This document shows, piece by piece, positions 15,311 through 25,204 of a stretch of DNA of 64,000 bases (position 1 is the stretch's first letter; each line of letters opens with the position of its first letter). The notes beneath the pieces are model-generated. The model did not search any database and was not told the DNA's origin. It saw only the letters and a list, made by a program, of their open reading frames with translations. Source of the DNA: Shinella kummerowiae. GTDB lineage: Bacteria; Pseudomonadota; Alphaproteobacteria; Rhizobiales; Rhizobiaceae. The DNA lies in assembly GCF_009827055.1 (NCBI RefSeq), contig NZ_WUMK01000005.1, forward strand, positions 461,743 through 525,742, read 5' to 3'. Made by a program: the position numbers and the translations under genes.

Positions 15311-18229
15311 ATGACAGGTGAAATGATTCTGGTCCTGCTGGTCTGCCTTCCCTTTGCGGGAAGCCTTGCCGCGACCATTCTCTTGCGGACGGATTCCCGC
15401 ATTCTTGCAGCGCGCATGTCGGGCGTCGTGTCGTTTGCCGCCCTCCTGTTGACGGCGGCGCTCTATCCGGCGGTGCGCGATGGCGGCAAGGTTCGGCTCG
15501 ATCTCGAATGGCTGCCGCAGCTCGGATTGAACGTCACGCTGCGCATGGACGGCTTTGCCTGGCTTTTCGCCATGCTCATCACCGGCATCGGTTGCCTCGT
15601 CGTGCTCTATGCGCGGTACTACATGTCGGAAGAGGATCCGGTCCCGCGCTTCTTCTCCTTCCTGCTCGCCTTCATGGGCTCCATGCTTGGCATCGTGCTG
15701 TCGGGCAACATCATCCTGCTCTCGGTGTTTTGGGAGCTGACCAGCATCTTCTCCTTCCTGCTCATCAGCTACTGGCACAACAATGCCGCGGCGCGTGACG
15801 GCGCACGCATGGCGCTGACGATCACCGGCATTGGCGGCTTCTGCCTGCTCGCCGGCCTGCTGGTGCTCGGCCATATCGTCGGCAGCTATGACCTCGATGT
15901 GGTGCTCGCCTCTGGAGACCAGATCAAGGCGCATCCGCTCTATCTCACCGCGCTCGTGTTGATCCTCATGGGCGCATTGACCAAAAGCGCGCAGGTGCCG
16001 TTCCATTTCTGGCTGCCGAATGCCATGGCGGCGCCGACGCCGGTCTCGGCCTATCTGCATTCCGCCACCATGGTGAAGGCGGGCGTCTTCCTGCTGGTGC
16101 GTTTCTGGCCGGCCCTGTCGGGCACCTATGAATGGTTCATGCTGGTCGGCATCGCCGGCATCAGCACGCTGATCCTCGGCGCCTATTTCGCCATGTTCCA
16201 GCAGGACCTGAAGGGCCTGCTCGCCTACTCGACGATCAGTCATCTGGGCCTCATCACCACGCTGCTCAGCCTCGGCAGCCCCGTCGCTGCGGTCGCGGCG
16301 ATCTTCCACATGATGAACCATGCCACCTTCAAGGCGTCGCTCTTCATGGCCGCCGGCATCATCGATCATGAGACCGGCACGCGCGACATGCGACGATTAA
16401 GCGGGCTCCTGAAATACCTGCCGATCACCGGCACGCTCGCCATGGTGGCGAGCGCGGCCATGGCCGGCGTGCCGCTGCTCAACGGCTTCATCTCGAAAGA
16501 GATGTTCTTCGCCGAAGCCGTTGAAACGCACGCGGATTCCGTGCTCGACCGCATCCTGCCCTATATCGCGGTGCTCGCCGGCGCCTTCTCCGTCGCCTAT
16601 TCGCTCCGCTTCATCCACATGGTGTTCTTCGGCCCTGAACCGACCGACCTGCCGAAGCCGAAACCGCACGAGCCGCCGCACTGGATGCGCTTCCCGATCG
16701 AATTCCTGGTGCTCGCCTGCCTGGTGGTCGGCATCATTCCCAGCCTGTCGATCGGCCCGTTCCTGCATTCGGCCGTCGTCTCCGTGCTTGGCGACCGCAC
16801 GCCGGAATACAGCCTCGCTGTCTGGCACGGCATCAATACCCCACTCATCATGAGCGTGATTGCGCTGGTCGGCGGCGTGGCGCTCTACGCGGTGATGAAG
16901 GACTACCTCGCCAAGTGCGACGATGGCCCACCGCTCTTCCGCCATCTCGGCGGCCAGCGCATCTTCGAGCGTGTGCTCGTGACTGTCTCGTGGAAATGGG
17001 CGCGCTGGATGGAAAGCCGCCTGGGCACACGCAATCTGCAGCCGCAGTTGCGCCTCATCGCCGCTGCCGGTCTGCTGGCCGGTGTCTTGCCGCTCTATAT
17101 CGCCGGCTTTGCGCCGACACCGCTCGCTTTTGACGGTATCGATCCGATCTTCGCCGCCGTCTGGTGTGTTGGGGCGTTCTGTGCGCTGGGTGCGGCCTAT
17201 CAGGCGAAATATCACCGTCTTGCGGCGCTCGTCCTGCTTGGCGGCGCGGGCATCACCACCTGCATCACCTTCGTCTGGCTGTCGGCCCCGGACCTTGCCA
17301 TCACGCAGCTCGTCGTCGAGATCGTCACGACGGTCCTGTTGCTGCTCGGCCTGCGCTGGCTGCCGAAACGGTCCGAAAAGGTCGACAATTCGGTCACGTT
17401 TTCTGCCCGTAGCCGCCGCTTTCGCGACTTTCTGCTCGCGATTTCCTGCGGCTTCGGCATGTTCGTTTTCTCCTACGCGATCATGAAGCAGCCGGTGCCT
17501 GATGCGATCGCCAGCTATTTCCTGGAGAAGGCCTATACCGAAGGCGGCGGGCGCAACGTGGTCAACGTCATCCTCGTCGACTTCCGCGGCTTCGACACGC
17601 TGGGCGAGATCGCCGTTCTCGCCATCGTGGCCCTGACCGTCTTCGCACTGCTGCGTCGCTTCCGCCCGGCGCCGGACAGCGTGGACAAGCCGGAACAGCA
17701 GCGCATCCAGAATGCCTATGACGCGGAACGCCCCGAGCGTTCGGCGGGCGATACCGTGCGCGACTACCTGCTCGTGCCGTCCGTGATCATGCAATGGATG
17801 TTCCCGGTCATCATCACCTTCTCGATCTACCTGCTCCTGCGTGGGCATGACCTGCCGGGCGGTGGCTTCGCCGCTGGCATCACCATGGCGATCGCCTTCC
17901 TGCTGCAATATCTTGCCGGCGGCGTGCGCTGGGCAGAAGACCGCCTGCGCATCCTGCCGCTGCGCTGGATGGGCATCGGCCTTCTTATGGCGGCCCTTAC
18001 GGGCATGGGCGCCTGGCTGTTCGGCTATCCGTTCCTGACGACCTATTCGCAATATATCGAGCTACCCTTCATCGGCAAAATTCCGGCAGCGACCGCCCTC
18101 CTGTTCGATCTCGGCGTCTTCTCGCTCGTCGTTGGCGCCACGGTGCTCATCCTGATTGCGCTTGCACACCAGTCCATACGTACGCATCGGGTCCGCGGCC
18201 TCGAAGCCACCAAGGCGGAGGAAACCTGA
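15311..18229 (+). CDS. phaA: PhaA (MrpA-MrpB fusion), cation/proton antiporter subunit
   Basis: Largest subunit of the seven-component-type Pha/Mrp antiporter, exchanging K+ or Na+ for protons across the inner membrane; related to complex I subunit NuoL. It has 972 residues. The MrpA part has Glu142 in SVFWELTSIFSFLL and Lys225 in LTKSAQVPFHFWLPNA, the conserved proton-path residues. From about residue 815 a MrpB-like domain follows (FPVIITFSIYLLLRGHDLPG), so phaA and phaB are fused as in other rhizobia. It overlaps phaC by TGATG. In Sinorhizobium the Pha system supports K+ efflux and alkaline pH tolerance. Confidence 0.94.
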   Translation: MTGEMILVLLVCLPFAGSLAATILLRTDSRILAARMSGVVSFAALLLTAALYPAVRDGGKVRLDLEWLPQLGLNVTLRMDGFAWLFAMLITGIGCLVVLYARYYMSEEDPVPRFFSFLLAFMGSMLGIVLSGNIILLSVFWELTSIFSFLLISYWHNNAAARDGARMALTITGIGGFCLLAGLLVLGHIVGSYDLDVVLASGDQIKAHPLYLTALVLILMGALTKSAQVPFHFWLPNAMAAPTPVSAYLHSATMVKAGVFLLVRFWPALSGTYEWFMLVGIAGISTLILGAYFAMFQQDLKGLLAYSTISHLGLITTLLSLGSPVAAVAAIFHMMNHATFKASLFMAAGIIDHETGTRDMRRLSGLLKYLPITGTLAMVASAAMAGVPLLNGFISKEMFFAEAVETHADSVLDRILPYIAVLAGAFSVAYSLRFIHMVFFGPEPTDLPKPKPHEPPHWMRFPIEFLVLACLVVGIIPSLSIGPFLHSAVVSVLGDRTPEYSLAVWHGINTPLIMSVIALVGGVALYAVMKDYLAKCDDGPPLFRHLGGQRIFERVLVTVSWKWARWMESRLGTRNLQPQLRLIAAAGLLAGVLPLYIAGFAPTPLAFDGIDPIFAAVWCVGAFCALGAAYQAKYHRLAALVLLGGAGITTCITFVWLSAPDLAITQLVVEIVTTVLLLLGLRWLPKRSEKVDNSVTFSARSRRFRDFLLAISCGFGMFVFSYAIMKQPVPDAIASYFLEKAYTEGGGRNVVNVILVDFRGFDTLGEIAVLAIVALTVFALLRRFRPAPDSVDKPEQQRIQNAYDAERPERSAGDTVRDYLLVPSVIMQWMFPVIITFSIYLLLRGHDLPGGGFAAGITMAIAFLLQYLAGGVRWAEDRLRILPLRWMGIGLLMAALTGMGAWLFGYPFLTTYSQYIELPFIGKIPAATALLFDLGVFSLVVGATVLILIALAHQSIRTHRVRGLEATKAEET

Positions 18230-18567
18230 TGGAACTCGTCCTTTCGATCGGTATCGGCATCATGACGGGGTCCGGTGTCTGGCTCATCCTGCGCCCGCGC
18301 ACCTATCAGGTCATCATCGGCCTTTCGCTGCTGTCCTATGCGGTCAACCTCTTCATCTTCGGCGTCGGCGGCGTGAAGTCCAATGCCGCGCCGTTGCTCG
18401 GCGAGGGCGTCGATATCTCGACGGTGACCGATCCGGTACCGCACGCGCTGGTGCTGACCGCCATCGTCATCGGCTTTGCCACGACGGCACTCTTCCTCGT
18501 GGTTCTACTCGCCGCGCGCGGCCTGACCGGCACAGACCATGTCGACGGCAGGGAGCAGCCGAAATGA
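18229..18567 (+). CDS. phaC: PhaC (MrpC), antiporter subunit
   Basis: 112-residue NuoK-like membrane subunit with three predicted helices (residues about 2-22, 27-47 and 72-95). The characteristic stretch is YQVIIGLSLLSYAVNLFIF near 27, then DPVPHALVLTAIVIGFA near 68, diagnostic of MrpC/MnhC. It starts inside the phaA stop (TGATG) and overlaps phaD by ATGA, so it is tightly coupled. Confidence 0.94.
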   Translation: MELVLSIGIGIMTGSGVWLILRPRTYQVIIGLSLLSYAVNLFIFGVGGVKSNAAPLLGEGVDISTVTDPVPHALVLTAIVIGFATTALFLVVLLAARGLTGTDHVDGREQPK

Positions 18568-20201
18568 GCGGCTGGCAGCAACACCTCATCATCGCGCCGA
18601 TCCTCATCCCGCTTGTCGCCGGCGCAACGCTGCTCTTCTTCGATGAGCGCGAGCGCGTCATCAAGGCCATGATCAGCGTCGTTTCGGGCCTGGCGCTTGC
18701 CGCCGTCGCCATCAGCCTGTTCCGGCTTGCCAATAGCGGCGAGGGCACCTTCGAGGGTGTCTATATGCTCGGCAACTGGCCGGCGCCCTTCGGTATCGTG
18801 CTGGTGGTCGACCGGCTGTCGGCATTGATGCTCGTCCTCGCCTCGATCCTGGCGATCCCCACGCTCGTCTATGCGCTCGCCCGCTGGCACACCGCGGGGG
18901 CGCATTTCCATTCGTTGTTCCAGTTCCTGCTGATGGGGCTCAACGGTGCGTTCCTGACGGGGGACCTTTTCAACCTCTTCGTCTTCTTCGAGGTGATGCT
19001 GGCCGCATCCTATGGCCTGCTGATGCACGGCTCCGGTTCCATGCGCGTCAAGGCGGGTCTGCACTACATCGCCGTCAACCTTGCGGCGGCGCTCTGCTTC
19101 CTGATCGGCGTCAGCGCCATCTACGGTTCGGCGGGCACGCTCAACATGGCGGATCTCGCCGTGCGCATCGGCGAAATCGAAGGCGAGCGACGCATGCTGC
19201 TGGAGGCCGGCGCCGGCATTCTTGGCATCGTCTTCCTCATCAAGGCCGGTATGTGGCCGCTGAATTTCTGGCTGCCGGGTGCTTACAGTGCCGCGACCGC
19301 TCCGGTTGCCGGTATTTTCGCGATCATGAGCAAGGTCGGCATCTACGTCATCCTGCGCCTCTCGTTGCTGGTCTTCGGGCAGGGCGCTTCCGCCGGCCTC
19401 GGGCTCAACGTCCTGCTCTACGGCGGCATGGCGACCATCGCCTTCGGCACGATCGGCGTGCTGGCCTCGCAGGCGCTGGGGCGGCTGGCAAGTTACTCCG
19501 TGCTCGTCTCCTCGGGGACCCTGCTCGCCGTGCTCGGCCTCAACAATGGCATGGTGACGGCCGGCGCGCTCTTCTACATGGTGAGCTCCACGCTCACGAT
19601 CGCCGCCTTCTTCCTGCTCATCGAACTCGTCGAGCGCGGGCAGGACGCCGGCGCGTCGGTTCTCGCCGTGACGATGGAAGCCTATGGCGATGCGGACGAG
19701 GAGGATGAAGAGGTCGAGGTCGGCGTCACCATGCCGGGGACGATCGCGGTGCTCGGCATCTGCTTTGCCGCCTGCGGCATCCTGCTCTCGGGCCTGCCGC
19801 CGCTCTCCGGCTTCGTTGCGAAGTTTGCCATGCTGTCGGGCATGATCGGCACGAGTGCGCAGGGTGACACACCCATTGCTGCCTCCGCCTGGTGGATCGT
19901 CGGTCTGCTCATCCTGTCTGGGCTCGCCGCACTCATCTCCATGACGCGCGCCGGCATCCGCACCTTCTGGGCCTCGATGGAGGGCACGGTGCCGCGCGTG
20001 CTCGTCATGGAAATGGCGCCTGTCATGCTGCTGATCGCCCTGACGCTCGCATTGACCATCAAGGCGGGGCCGGCGATGAGCTATATGGAGGAGACCGTCC
20101 GGAACCTGCAGCAGCCAACGACCTATATCGATGCCGTGATCAATGCGCGCCGCGCAGGCGTGAGCGAACCGAGCGGGCCGGATGGCGGGGGAGGGCTCTG
20201 A
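18564..20201 (+). CDS. phaD: PhaD (MrpD), antiporter subunit
   Basis: 545-residue NuoM/NuoN-like subunit with about 14 membrane helices. It carries the proton-antiporter signature segments FFEVMLAASYGLLMHG near 145 and FLIKAGMWPLNFWLPGAYSAA near 225. An acidic loop near 376-386 (DADEEDEEVEVG) lies between helices. The start is the ATG at 18564 overlapping the phaC stop; the open frame upstream is shadow inside phaC. One base separates it from phaE. Confidence 0.94.
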   Translation: MSGWQQHLIIAPILIPLVAGATLLFFDERERVIKAMISVVSGLALAAVAISLFRLANSGEGTFEGVYMLGNWPAPFGIVLVVDRLSALMLVLASILAIPTLVYALARWHTAGAHFHSLFQFLLMGLNGAFLTGDLFNLFVFFEVMLAASYGLLMHGSGSMRVKAGLHYIAVNLAAALCFLIGVSAIYGSAGTLNMADLAVRIGEIEGERRMLLEAGAGILGIVFLIKAGMWPLNFWLPGAYSAATAPVAGIFAIMSKVGIYVILRLSLLVFGQGASAGLGLNVLLYGGMATIAFGTIGVLASQALGRLASYSVLVSSGTLLAVLGLNNGMVTAGALFYMVSSTLTIAAFFLLIELVERGQDAGASVLAVTMEAYGDADEEDEEVEVGVTMPGTIAVLGICFAACGILLSGLPPLSGFVAKFAMLSGMIGTSAQGDTPIAASAWWIVGLLILSGLAALISMTRAGIRTFWASMEGTVPRVLVMEMAPVMLLIALTLALTIKAGPAMSYMEETVRNLQQPTTYIDAVINARRAGVSEPSGPDGGGGL

Positions 20202-20202
20202 C

Positions 20203-20679
20203 ATGCTGCCCTATCCGCTTCTGAGCGCCTCGCTCGTCATCATGTGGCTTGCCCTCAACGGGTTTACGCTCGGTCATCTTATTCTTGGCTGCATCGTTTC
20301 GGTCTTCGCCTCCTGGGGCATGGCGGCGCTCCGCCCTGTCAAGCCACGCCTGCCCAAATGGTACCTGCTGCCCAAGCTGGTCAGCATCGTACTCTATGAC
20401 ATCGTGCGCTCGAACATCGCCGTCGCCTCCATCCTGCTGACGGGACGCAGCAAGCGCATCAAATCCGGCTTCATAACCGTTCCGCTGGAACTGGAGAACC
20501 CGACGGCGCTCGCCGTACTCGCCGTCGTGGTGACGAGCACGCCGGGAACCGCCTGGCTGGAATACAACTCGCTGAACAAGTCGGTGCTGATCCATGTGCT
20601 CGACCTCGTCGACGAGGAAGCGTGGCGTGTGTTGATCAAGACCCGCTACGAGGCGCTGCTGCTGGAGATCTTCGAATGA
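20203..20679 (+). CDS. phaE: PhaE (MrpE), antiporter subunit
   Basis: 158 residues, MrpE/MnhE family. It has N-terminal helices and a cytoplasmic domain with the family stretch [20 protein letters not shown] near 57 and [17 protein letters not shown] near 108. The start is the ATG at 20203, right after the phaD stop; the frame extends back seven codons only. It overlaps phaF by ATGA. It is needed for assembly of the Mrp complex in studied species. Confidence 0.93.
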   Translation: MLPYPLLSASLVIMWLALNGFTLGHLILGCIVSVFASWGMAALRPVKPRLPKWYLLPKLVSIVLYDIVRSNIAVASILLTGRSKRIKSGFITVPLELENPTALAVLAVVVTSTPGTAWLEYNSLNKSVLIHVLDLVDEEAWRVLIKTRYEALLLEIFE

Positions 20680-20957
20680 GCCACACGATCCTCCTCTGGT
20701 CCGTCACCTTTGCGCAGATCTGCCTGGCCACCGCGATGGCGCTTGCCGCCCTGCGCATGTCGCGCGGCCCGCGCGCGCAGGACCGCGTGCTGGCACTCGA
20801 CACGCTGTACGTGAACTCCATGCTTCTCCTCATGGTGTTCGGCATGCGCACCGGCAAGGTCATCTATTTCGAAGCTTCCCTGGTGATGGGCATGCTTGGC
20901 TTCGTCGCGACGGTTGCCCTCGCCAAATTCCTGATGCGGGGGGAGGTGATCGAATGA
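20676..20957 (+). CDS. phaF: PhaF (MrpF), antiporter subunit
   Basis: 93 residues with three membrane helices. It contains the family core [21 protein letters not shown] near residue 25, an Arg/Asp pair conserved in MrpF. It is translationally coupled on both sides (ATGA overlaps with phaE and phaG). Confidence 0.93.
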   Translation: MSHTILLWSVTFAQICLATAMALAALRMSRGPRAQDRVLALDTLYVNSMLLLMVFGMRTGKVIYFEASLVMGMLGFVATVALAKFLMRGEVIE

Positions 20958-21343
20958 GCACGATCGAACATGCAAGCGAACTGCCGGCCTGGGCAGCACT
21001 CCTTGTCTCCTTCTTCTTGGTTGTCGGCGCCGGGCTCACGCTGATCGGCACGATCGGTTTCGTCCGCTTGCCGACCTTCTACGAGCGCATCCATGCGCCA
21101 ACGCTGGGCACGAGCTGGGGCACGGGCGGCATCGTCATGGCCTCGATGATTTTCTTCACCGTGCTTGCCACGCGGCCCGTCGTTCACGAAATTTTGATTG
21201 GCATCTTTGTGACAGTCACCACGCCGGTCACGCTCATGCTGCTCGCCCGTGCGGCGCTGCATCGCGACCGAACCGAAGGAAATCCGGGCGTTCCAGCCGA
21301 AGGGCCCGTCCAGTCGCCGGGCGAGAGCGTGGACGCCAAGTGA
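20954..21343 (+). CDS. phaG: PhaG (MrpG), antiporter subunit
   Basis: 129 residues, three helices. The MrpG hallmark is [20 protein letters not shown] near 33-52, followed by [18 protein letters not shown] near 90. It is the last gene of the antiporter operon, with a polar tail of about 25 residues. I see no obvious terminator before the next gene, which starts 130 bases later. Confidence 0.93.
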   Translation: MSTIEHASELPAWAALLVSFFLVVGAGLTLIGTIGFVRLPTFYERIHAPTLGTSWGTGGIVMASMIFFTVLATRPVVHEILIGIFVTVTTPVTLMLLARAALHRDRTEGNPGVPAEGPVQSPGESVDAK

Positions 21344-21473
21344 TCTCCCGGTTGTAAGGACTTTGGAACATGTTCCGGCAATATTAAGGCTGCCCCCTCT
21401 AATTTGCCCGCTCATGGGGCAAAGCCATTCAAAACCCGCCGCCCGTGATGCGTCGATCATGGAAGAGACGATC
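21344..21473 (+). promoter_or_regulatory. Intergenic region before the GumK-like gene with a 12-bp palindrome
   Basis: Contains the perfect palindrome GGAACATGTTCC at 21365-21376, followed by an AT-rich patch (AATATTAAGG). It could be an operator or part of a promoter for the glycosyltransferase gene. It does not match an EcfG promoter, because no CGTT follows at the required distance. Confidence 0.4.
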
Positions 21474-22598
21474 ATGCATGCCAGGAAAATTGTCGTCTTG
21501 ACGTCGCACGTCTTCCTCGACGGCTTCAGGAAGGCGAGCATCCATTTTGTCACGCGCAACTGGGCGACGGCCGGGCATGACGTGTTTTTCACGACAGTCG
21601 GCCACAGCGGGCTGAGCCGCTTCAAACAGAAGGCGCGGCTGGAGGCGTTGCGCCGCACGCAAGGCAATCGCTACGCAGAGATCGAGCCGCACCTTCACGC
21701 GGGTGCCTATCTGCCGCCAATCCATGCCTTCAGCACGTCCAACCCGCTCGTCAATGCTGCGGTGAAACCGCTTTTCGCGCTCTATGGGCGATATCTTCCC
21801 GGATTCGTGGCGCAGAAGATCAAGGAGGCGGATCTCGTGGTCGTCGAAAGCGGCACGCCGGTCGCCTTCGTTCCGCTCCTCCGGCAGTTGAACCCGAAGG
21901 CGAAACTGCTCTATTTCTGCCGTGATCTCCTGAACAGCGTGGGAGCGGCACCCTATCTTTGCGAAACCGAGCGTCGGGTCATCGGGTCGTTCGACAGCAT
22001 CTGCGTTCCGTCGCGCCACCTTGGCGAGATGCTTCCGCCGGGGGGCAAAGTGAACTTCGTCCCGCAGGGCATCGAAGGGGCTGCCTTCGACAAAGCCGAC
22101 GTCTCACCCTATCCGCAAGGGAGCCGCAATGCGGTCGCCGTCGGCGATATGCTGTTCGACCAGGCCGCCGTGGAGCAGATGGCAGCCGTCGCGCCCGAAG
22201 TGACGTTTCATCTCTTTGGCATCCGGTGGCGCGGGGATGTGCCCAGCAATATCGAGGTTCATGGCGAGCAGTCGTTCGAAACTCTGGCCGCCTATATCCG
22301 CCATGCCAATATCGGACTGGCGCCTTACAAGGTGAACACCAGCGAAGTCTATCTGGCGGAATCGAGCCTCAAGCTGCTGCAATACGGCTACTGCCTGCTT
22401 CCAGTCGTGCTTCCGGATATCATTCCCGTGTCGCGGGGCAACGAAATCACCTATTCGCTCGATGCGGCCAACGATTGGCGGGCCATCATCGACACCGCAC
22501 TCGGCTGGCCACACGATCCGACCTACCGTGACGGCATTCTCAGCTGGGAGGACGTGGCGGCGCAGACGCTCGACACGGTGTTTCCGCAGCAGGCTTAA
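21474..22598 (+). CDS. GumK-like glucuronosyltransferase (GT70 type)
   Basis: 374-residue glycosyltransferase with a GT-B arrangement, resembling GumK of xanthan synthesis, which transfers glucuronic acid to a lipid-linked oligosaccharide at the inner membrane. The beginning IVVLTSHVFLDGFRKASIHF and the C-terminal donor-site region IGLAPYKVNTSEVYLAESSL are GumK-like. A frame is open from 21249, but that part overlaps phaG and the intergenic DNA. The ATG at 21474 has GGAAGAG 6 bases upstream. It converges with the flippase gene, stops overlapping by 4 bases. The acceptor is unknown. Confidence 0.8.
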   Translation: MHARKIVVLTSHVFLDGFRKASIHFVTRNWATAGHDVFFTTVGHSGLSRFKQKARLEALRRTQGNRYAEIEPHLHAGAYLPPIHAFSTSNPLVNAAVKPLFALYGRYLPGFVAQKIKEADLVVVESGTPVAFVPLLRQLNPKAKLLYFCRDLLNSVGAAPYLCETERRVIGSFDSICVPSRHLGEMLPPGGKVNFVPQGIEGAAFDKADVSPYPQGSRNAVAVGDMLFDQAAVEQMAAVAPEVTFHLFGIRWRGDVPSNIEVHGEQSFETLAAYIRHANIGLAPYKVNTSEVYLAESSLKLLQYGYCLLPVVLPDIIPVSRGNEITYSLDAANDWRAIIDTALGWPHDPTYRDGILSWEDVAAQTLDTVFPQQA

Positions 22599-24109
22599 CC
22601 GGTTCTCGCCGGAGATGCGGCAATCAGCTCGACAAGGCGTTGAGCAAGGGGGCGCAGCGCCCCCGGCAGGCGCGTTTCGACCAACTGGAACAGGCGTGTT
22701 GCCTCGTCCGTCGCGATGAGACCAAGCAGCCGGATTGCCACCAGATAGACGAGGGCACCCGTACCAATAGCCAGAACGATCCCGATTATACCCGGCACCA
22801 CCACCGTGGCGGCAAAGGCCGCGACGCCGCAGAGGCTCGCGGCGACCAGCGTGCGTAAAAGCGCATTCCAGGGGGCCGAGGGACCACCATCGCTGCTTGC
22901 GGCCCGCAGCAAAAACGCCAGTGTCAGTGTTTCGGACAGGACCCGGACCACCGCCGCGCCCCAAATTCCCGCGACCGGCACGACGATGATCAGCAGGGTA
23001 AAAATCAGCGCTGCGGAAAGAAGCGTCACATGCATCAAGGTGCGCGCCCGCGCGCCGGCGGCTAGAGAGGCCCAGGGCACCACGGCGATCCCGGCCGGCA
23101 CGGAAGCCAGCATGAACAGCACGGCGGCATTTGCAGCCGGCGCAAAGTCATTGCCGAAGACGAGAGGAACGAGCGGGCCGACGACCGCCGCCCCACCAAT
23201 GCCGAGCGGCATCATGAAGAGGGCGGTCAACCGCAGGCTGTTCCTGTAGAGTTCGCTGGGCGGACCGGAGGCGCCTTCGCTGGGCGCGCGCGCCGTAAGG
23301 CCAACGAGGAAAGCGGGCGACAGTTGGAGGGTCATCTGGCCCACCAGACCAGCAAACACCACGGCGGCAGCGAAATAGCCGACATCCGCATCGGCGAGGA
23401 AATAGCCGATGACGAGGTATTCGATGCGTGTGAGCAGGATGATGTCGATCGCGTCGCTTGCCCACATGCTGCGGCGGTAGCTCTGCATTTCGGGCGACAG
23501 GACGGTTGCCTCCGGCGCGGAGCGGCGGCCGAGATGTTTGGGCAGGCTGAGAGCCTGCGGCAGATACCGGGTCAGCATGCCGAGAAAGGCGCCGCCCGGC
23601 CCCACCAGAAAGGCGCCCATGAAGACGAGCGGTATTTGCAAGAGGCTCCCGACGGCAGTGATGGCGGCAACCTCGCCGAAGCGCCCACGCCCACGCGCGG
23701 CCGCGGCCGAGAAGGCGGAAAAGACATAGGCGAGGAAAAGCACGCTTGCAGCGATCCAGATCCAGGGTGCCGGGCGGCCCAGGGTTCTGTGATAAAGGCC
23801 ATAGGCAAGAAGCAGCAGGAAAACCACGAGCACGACGGGCAGGAACGACTTGAAGGCCTGCCGCACGACCGGACGCCATGCCGGCTCGCCCTGATCGCGT
23901 AGTGCTGCCACGTAGCGCAGAACCATCTGCGGAAATCCCCGGTCCGCAAGCGCGGCGGCGCAGACGACCACCCACATGGCATAGGCGACCGTGCCCGAGC
24001 CGGCCGGGCCGAGCACGCGCGCGTTTATGACGCTGACGAGAAAGCCTGCCATCAGCGATACGAGTGTTGCCGCCAAATTGAGCAGGGAAGAGCCGAGGAT
24101 GCTGGTCAT
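22595..24109 (-). CDS. Polysaccharide flippase (Wzx/MATE-like)
   Basis: 504-residue membrane protein with 12-14 predicted helices and the beginning typical of oligosaccharide exporters (MTSILGSSLLNLAATLVSLMAGFLVSVINARVLG is the start of the fold). It would flip a lipid-linked repeat unit across the inner membrane for exopolysaccharide or capsule assembly. I chose the ATG at 24109 (AAGGG just upstream); the frame is open 36 codons further but lacks family character. It pairs by context with the GumK-like and TupA-like genes. Confidence 0.85.
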   Translation of the reverse strand: MTSILGSSLLNLAATLVSLMAGFLVSVINARVLGPAGSGTVAYAMWVVVCAAALADRGFPQMVLRYVAALRDQGEPAWRPVVRQAFKSFLPVVLVVFLLLLAYGLYHRTLGRPAPWIWIAASVLFLAYVFSAFSAAAARGRGRFGEVAAITAVGSLLQIPLVFMGAFLVGPGGAFLGMLTRYLPQALSLPKHLGRRSAPEATVLSPEMQSYRRSMWASDAIDIILLTRIEYLVIGYFLADADVGYFAAAVVFAGLVGQMTLQLSPAFLVGLTARAPSEGASGPPSELYRNSLRLTALFMMPLGIGGAAVVGPLVPLVFGNDFAPAANAAVLFMLASVPAGIAVVPWASLAAGARARTLMHVTLLSAALIFTLLIIVVPVAGIWGAAVVRVLSETLTLAFLLRAASSDGGPSAPWNALLRTLVAASLCGVAAFAATVVVPGIIGIVLAIGTGALVYLVAIRLLGLIATDEATRLFQLVETRLPGALRPLAQRLVELIAASPARTG

Positions 24110-24194
24110 TCGCCCTTTTCTCACGAAAAGATAACTTTGCATTAAATAAAGCCGGGCATTGGTGGACAGTGGCAAAATAAAGGCGGTGAGAGCG

Positions 24195-25136
24195 ATGATG
24201 GACAAACCGGAGCGCAAGGAGACGTTCCTTGTCCCCGGCTATCAGCAGCGGACACTCAAGGAGATGTTCCATCACCTGATCTGGCGCGTGATCAAACCGC
24301 TGCCCGACAAGCCGTACCTGAAGCTGAAATACTGGGTCATCAAGGGTAAATGGCCCGATATCGATCGGCCGAAGACGTTTTGCGAGAAAGTGCAGGCGCG
24401 TAAACTCTACGACCGCAAGCCGATCTACGCGACGCTGGTCGACAAGGCCGCTGTGAAGCCCTTCGTCACGGAAAAGCTGGGATCGGCCTATGTGACGCCG
24501 ACCTATTGGGTCGGTAAGGATCTTTCGACGGTCGATTGGACAACGGTTCCCCTGCCGGCTGTGGTCAAGCCCACCCATGCCAGTGCGCAGGGGCGGTTCC
24601 TCTACACGCAGGACGATATCCAGCGCCTGCTTGCGGAAAACCCCGCGCCGGCGTGGCTACAGCTCGACCATGCCCAGTACAATCGCGAATGGGCCTATAG
24701 CGGCGTGAAACCGCAAGTCCTCATAGAAGCGATGCTGGTCGTGGATGGCGGCGTGCCATGGGACTACCGCTTCTTCACCTTTGACGGCGTCGTGTCGCAT
24801 ATCGAAATCAATCTGCGGATCGACGGCGAGGGCTATGCCTGCCACTACACGCCCGATTGGGTGAAGCTGCCGTTCCATGATCCCGATTACCTGACGTTCT
24901 ATCCGGGCGAGGTGCCGAAGCCGGCGCGTTTCGACGAAATGATGCGCATTGCCCAGACCATCGGCCGCGGCTTCGATTTCCTGCGCATCGACCTCTATGC
25001 CAGCGACGACTGGATCAAGCTCGGGGAACTGACGCTCTATCCCGGCGGCGGCTTCGAGCGCTTCGATCCCCCACACTATGACCGGTTGATCGGCGACAAA
25101 TGGACACTCGGTTTCGACCTGCCGAACGCTGCTTAG
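24195..25136 (+). CDS. TupA-like ATP-grasp protein
   Basis: About 313 residues, ATP-grasp of the TupA type, a family found in polysaccharide and teichuronopeptide loci and thought to ligate amino acids or peptides to a sugar polymer. Visible: WPDIDRPKTFCEKVQARKLY near 52, AVVKPTHASAQGRFLY near 128 (ATP-binding Lys), WDYRFFTFDGVVSHIEINL near 192 and FLRIDLYASDDWIKLGELTLYPGGG near 257-282 (Mg/ATP site ending in Glu-Leu-Thr). It diverges from the flippase gene across an AT-rich 85-base promoter region. The start could be the ATG at 24195 or at 24198. Confidence 0.8.
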   Translation: MMDKPERKETFLVPGYQQRTLKEMFHHLIWRVIKPLPDKPYLKLKYWVIKGKWPDIDRPKTFCEKVQARKLYDRKPIYATLVDKAAVKPFVTEKLGSAYVTPTYWVGKDLSTVDWTTVPLPAVVKPTHASAQGRFLYTQDDIQRLLAENPAPAWLQLDHAQYNREWAYSGVKPQVLIEAMLVVDGGVPWDYRFFTFDGVVSHIEINLRIDGEGYACHYTPDWVKLPFHDPDYLTFYPGEVPKPARFDEMMRIAQTIGRGFDFLRIDLYASDDWIKLGELTLYPGGGFERFDPPHYDRLIGDKWTLGFDLPNAA

Positions 25137-25204
25137 CCGCCAGCCGTTGACCACGACCGTTCGTCATTCGATAAGAGCGGACCACGCGAACCGGGGGCGA
25201 TGCG

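Noticed and set aside
21365..21376. GGAACATGTTCC as an EcfG (general stress) promoter
   Set aside because: GGAAC is present but no CGTT follows at 16-18 bases; it is kept only as an unexplained palindrome.
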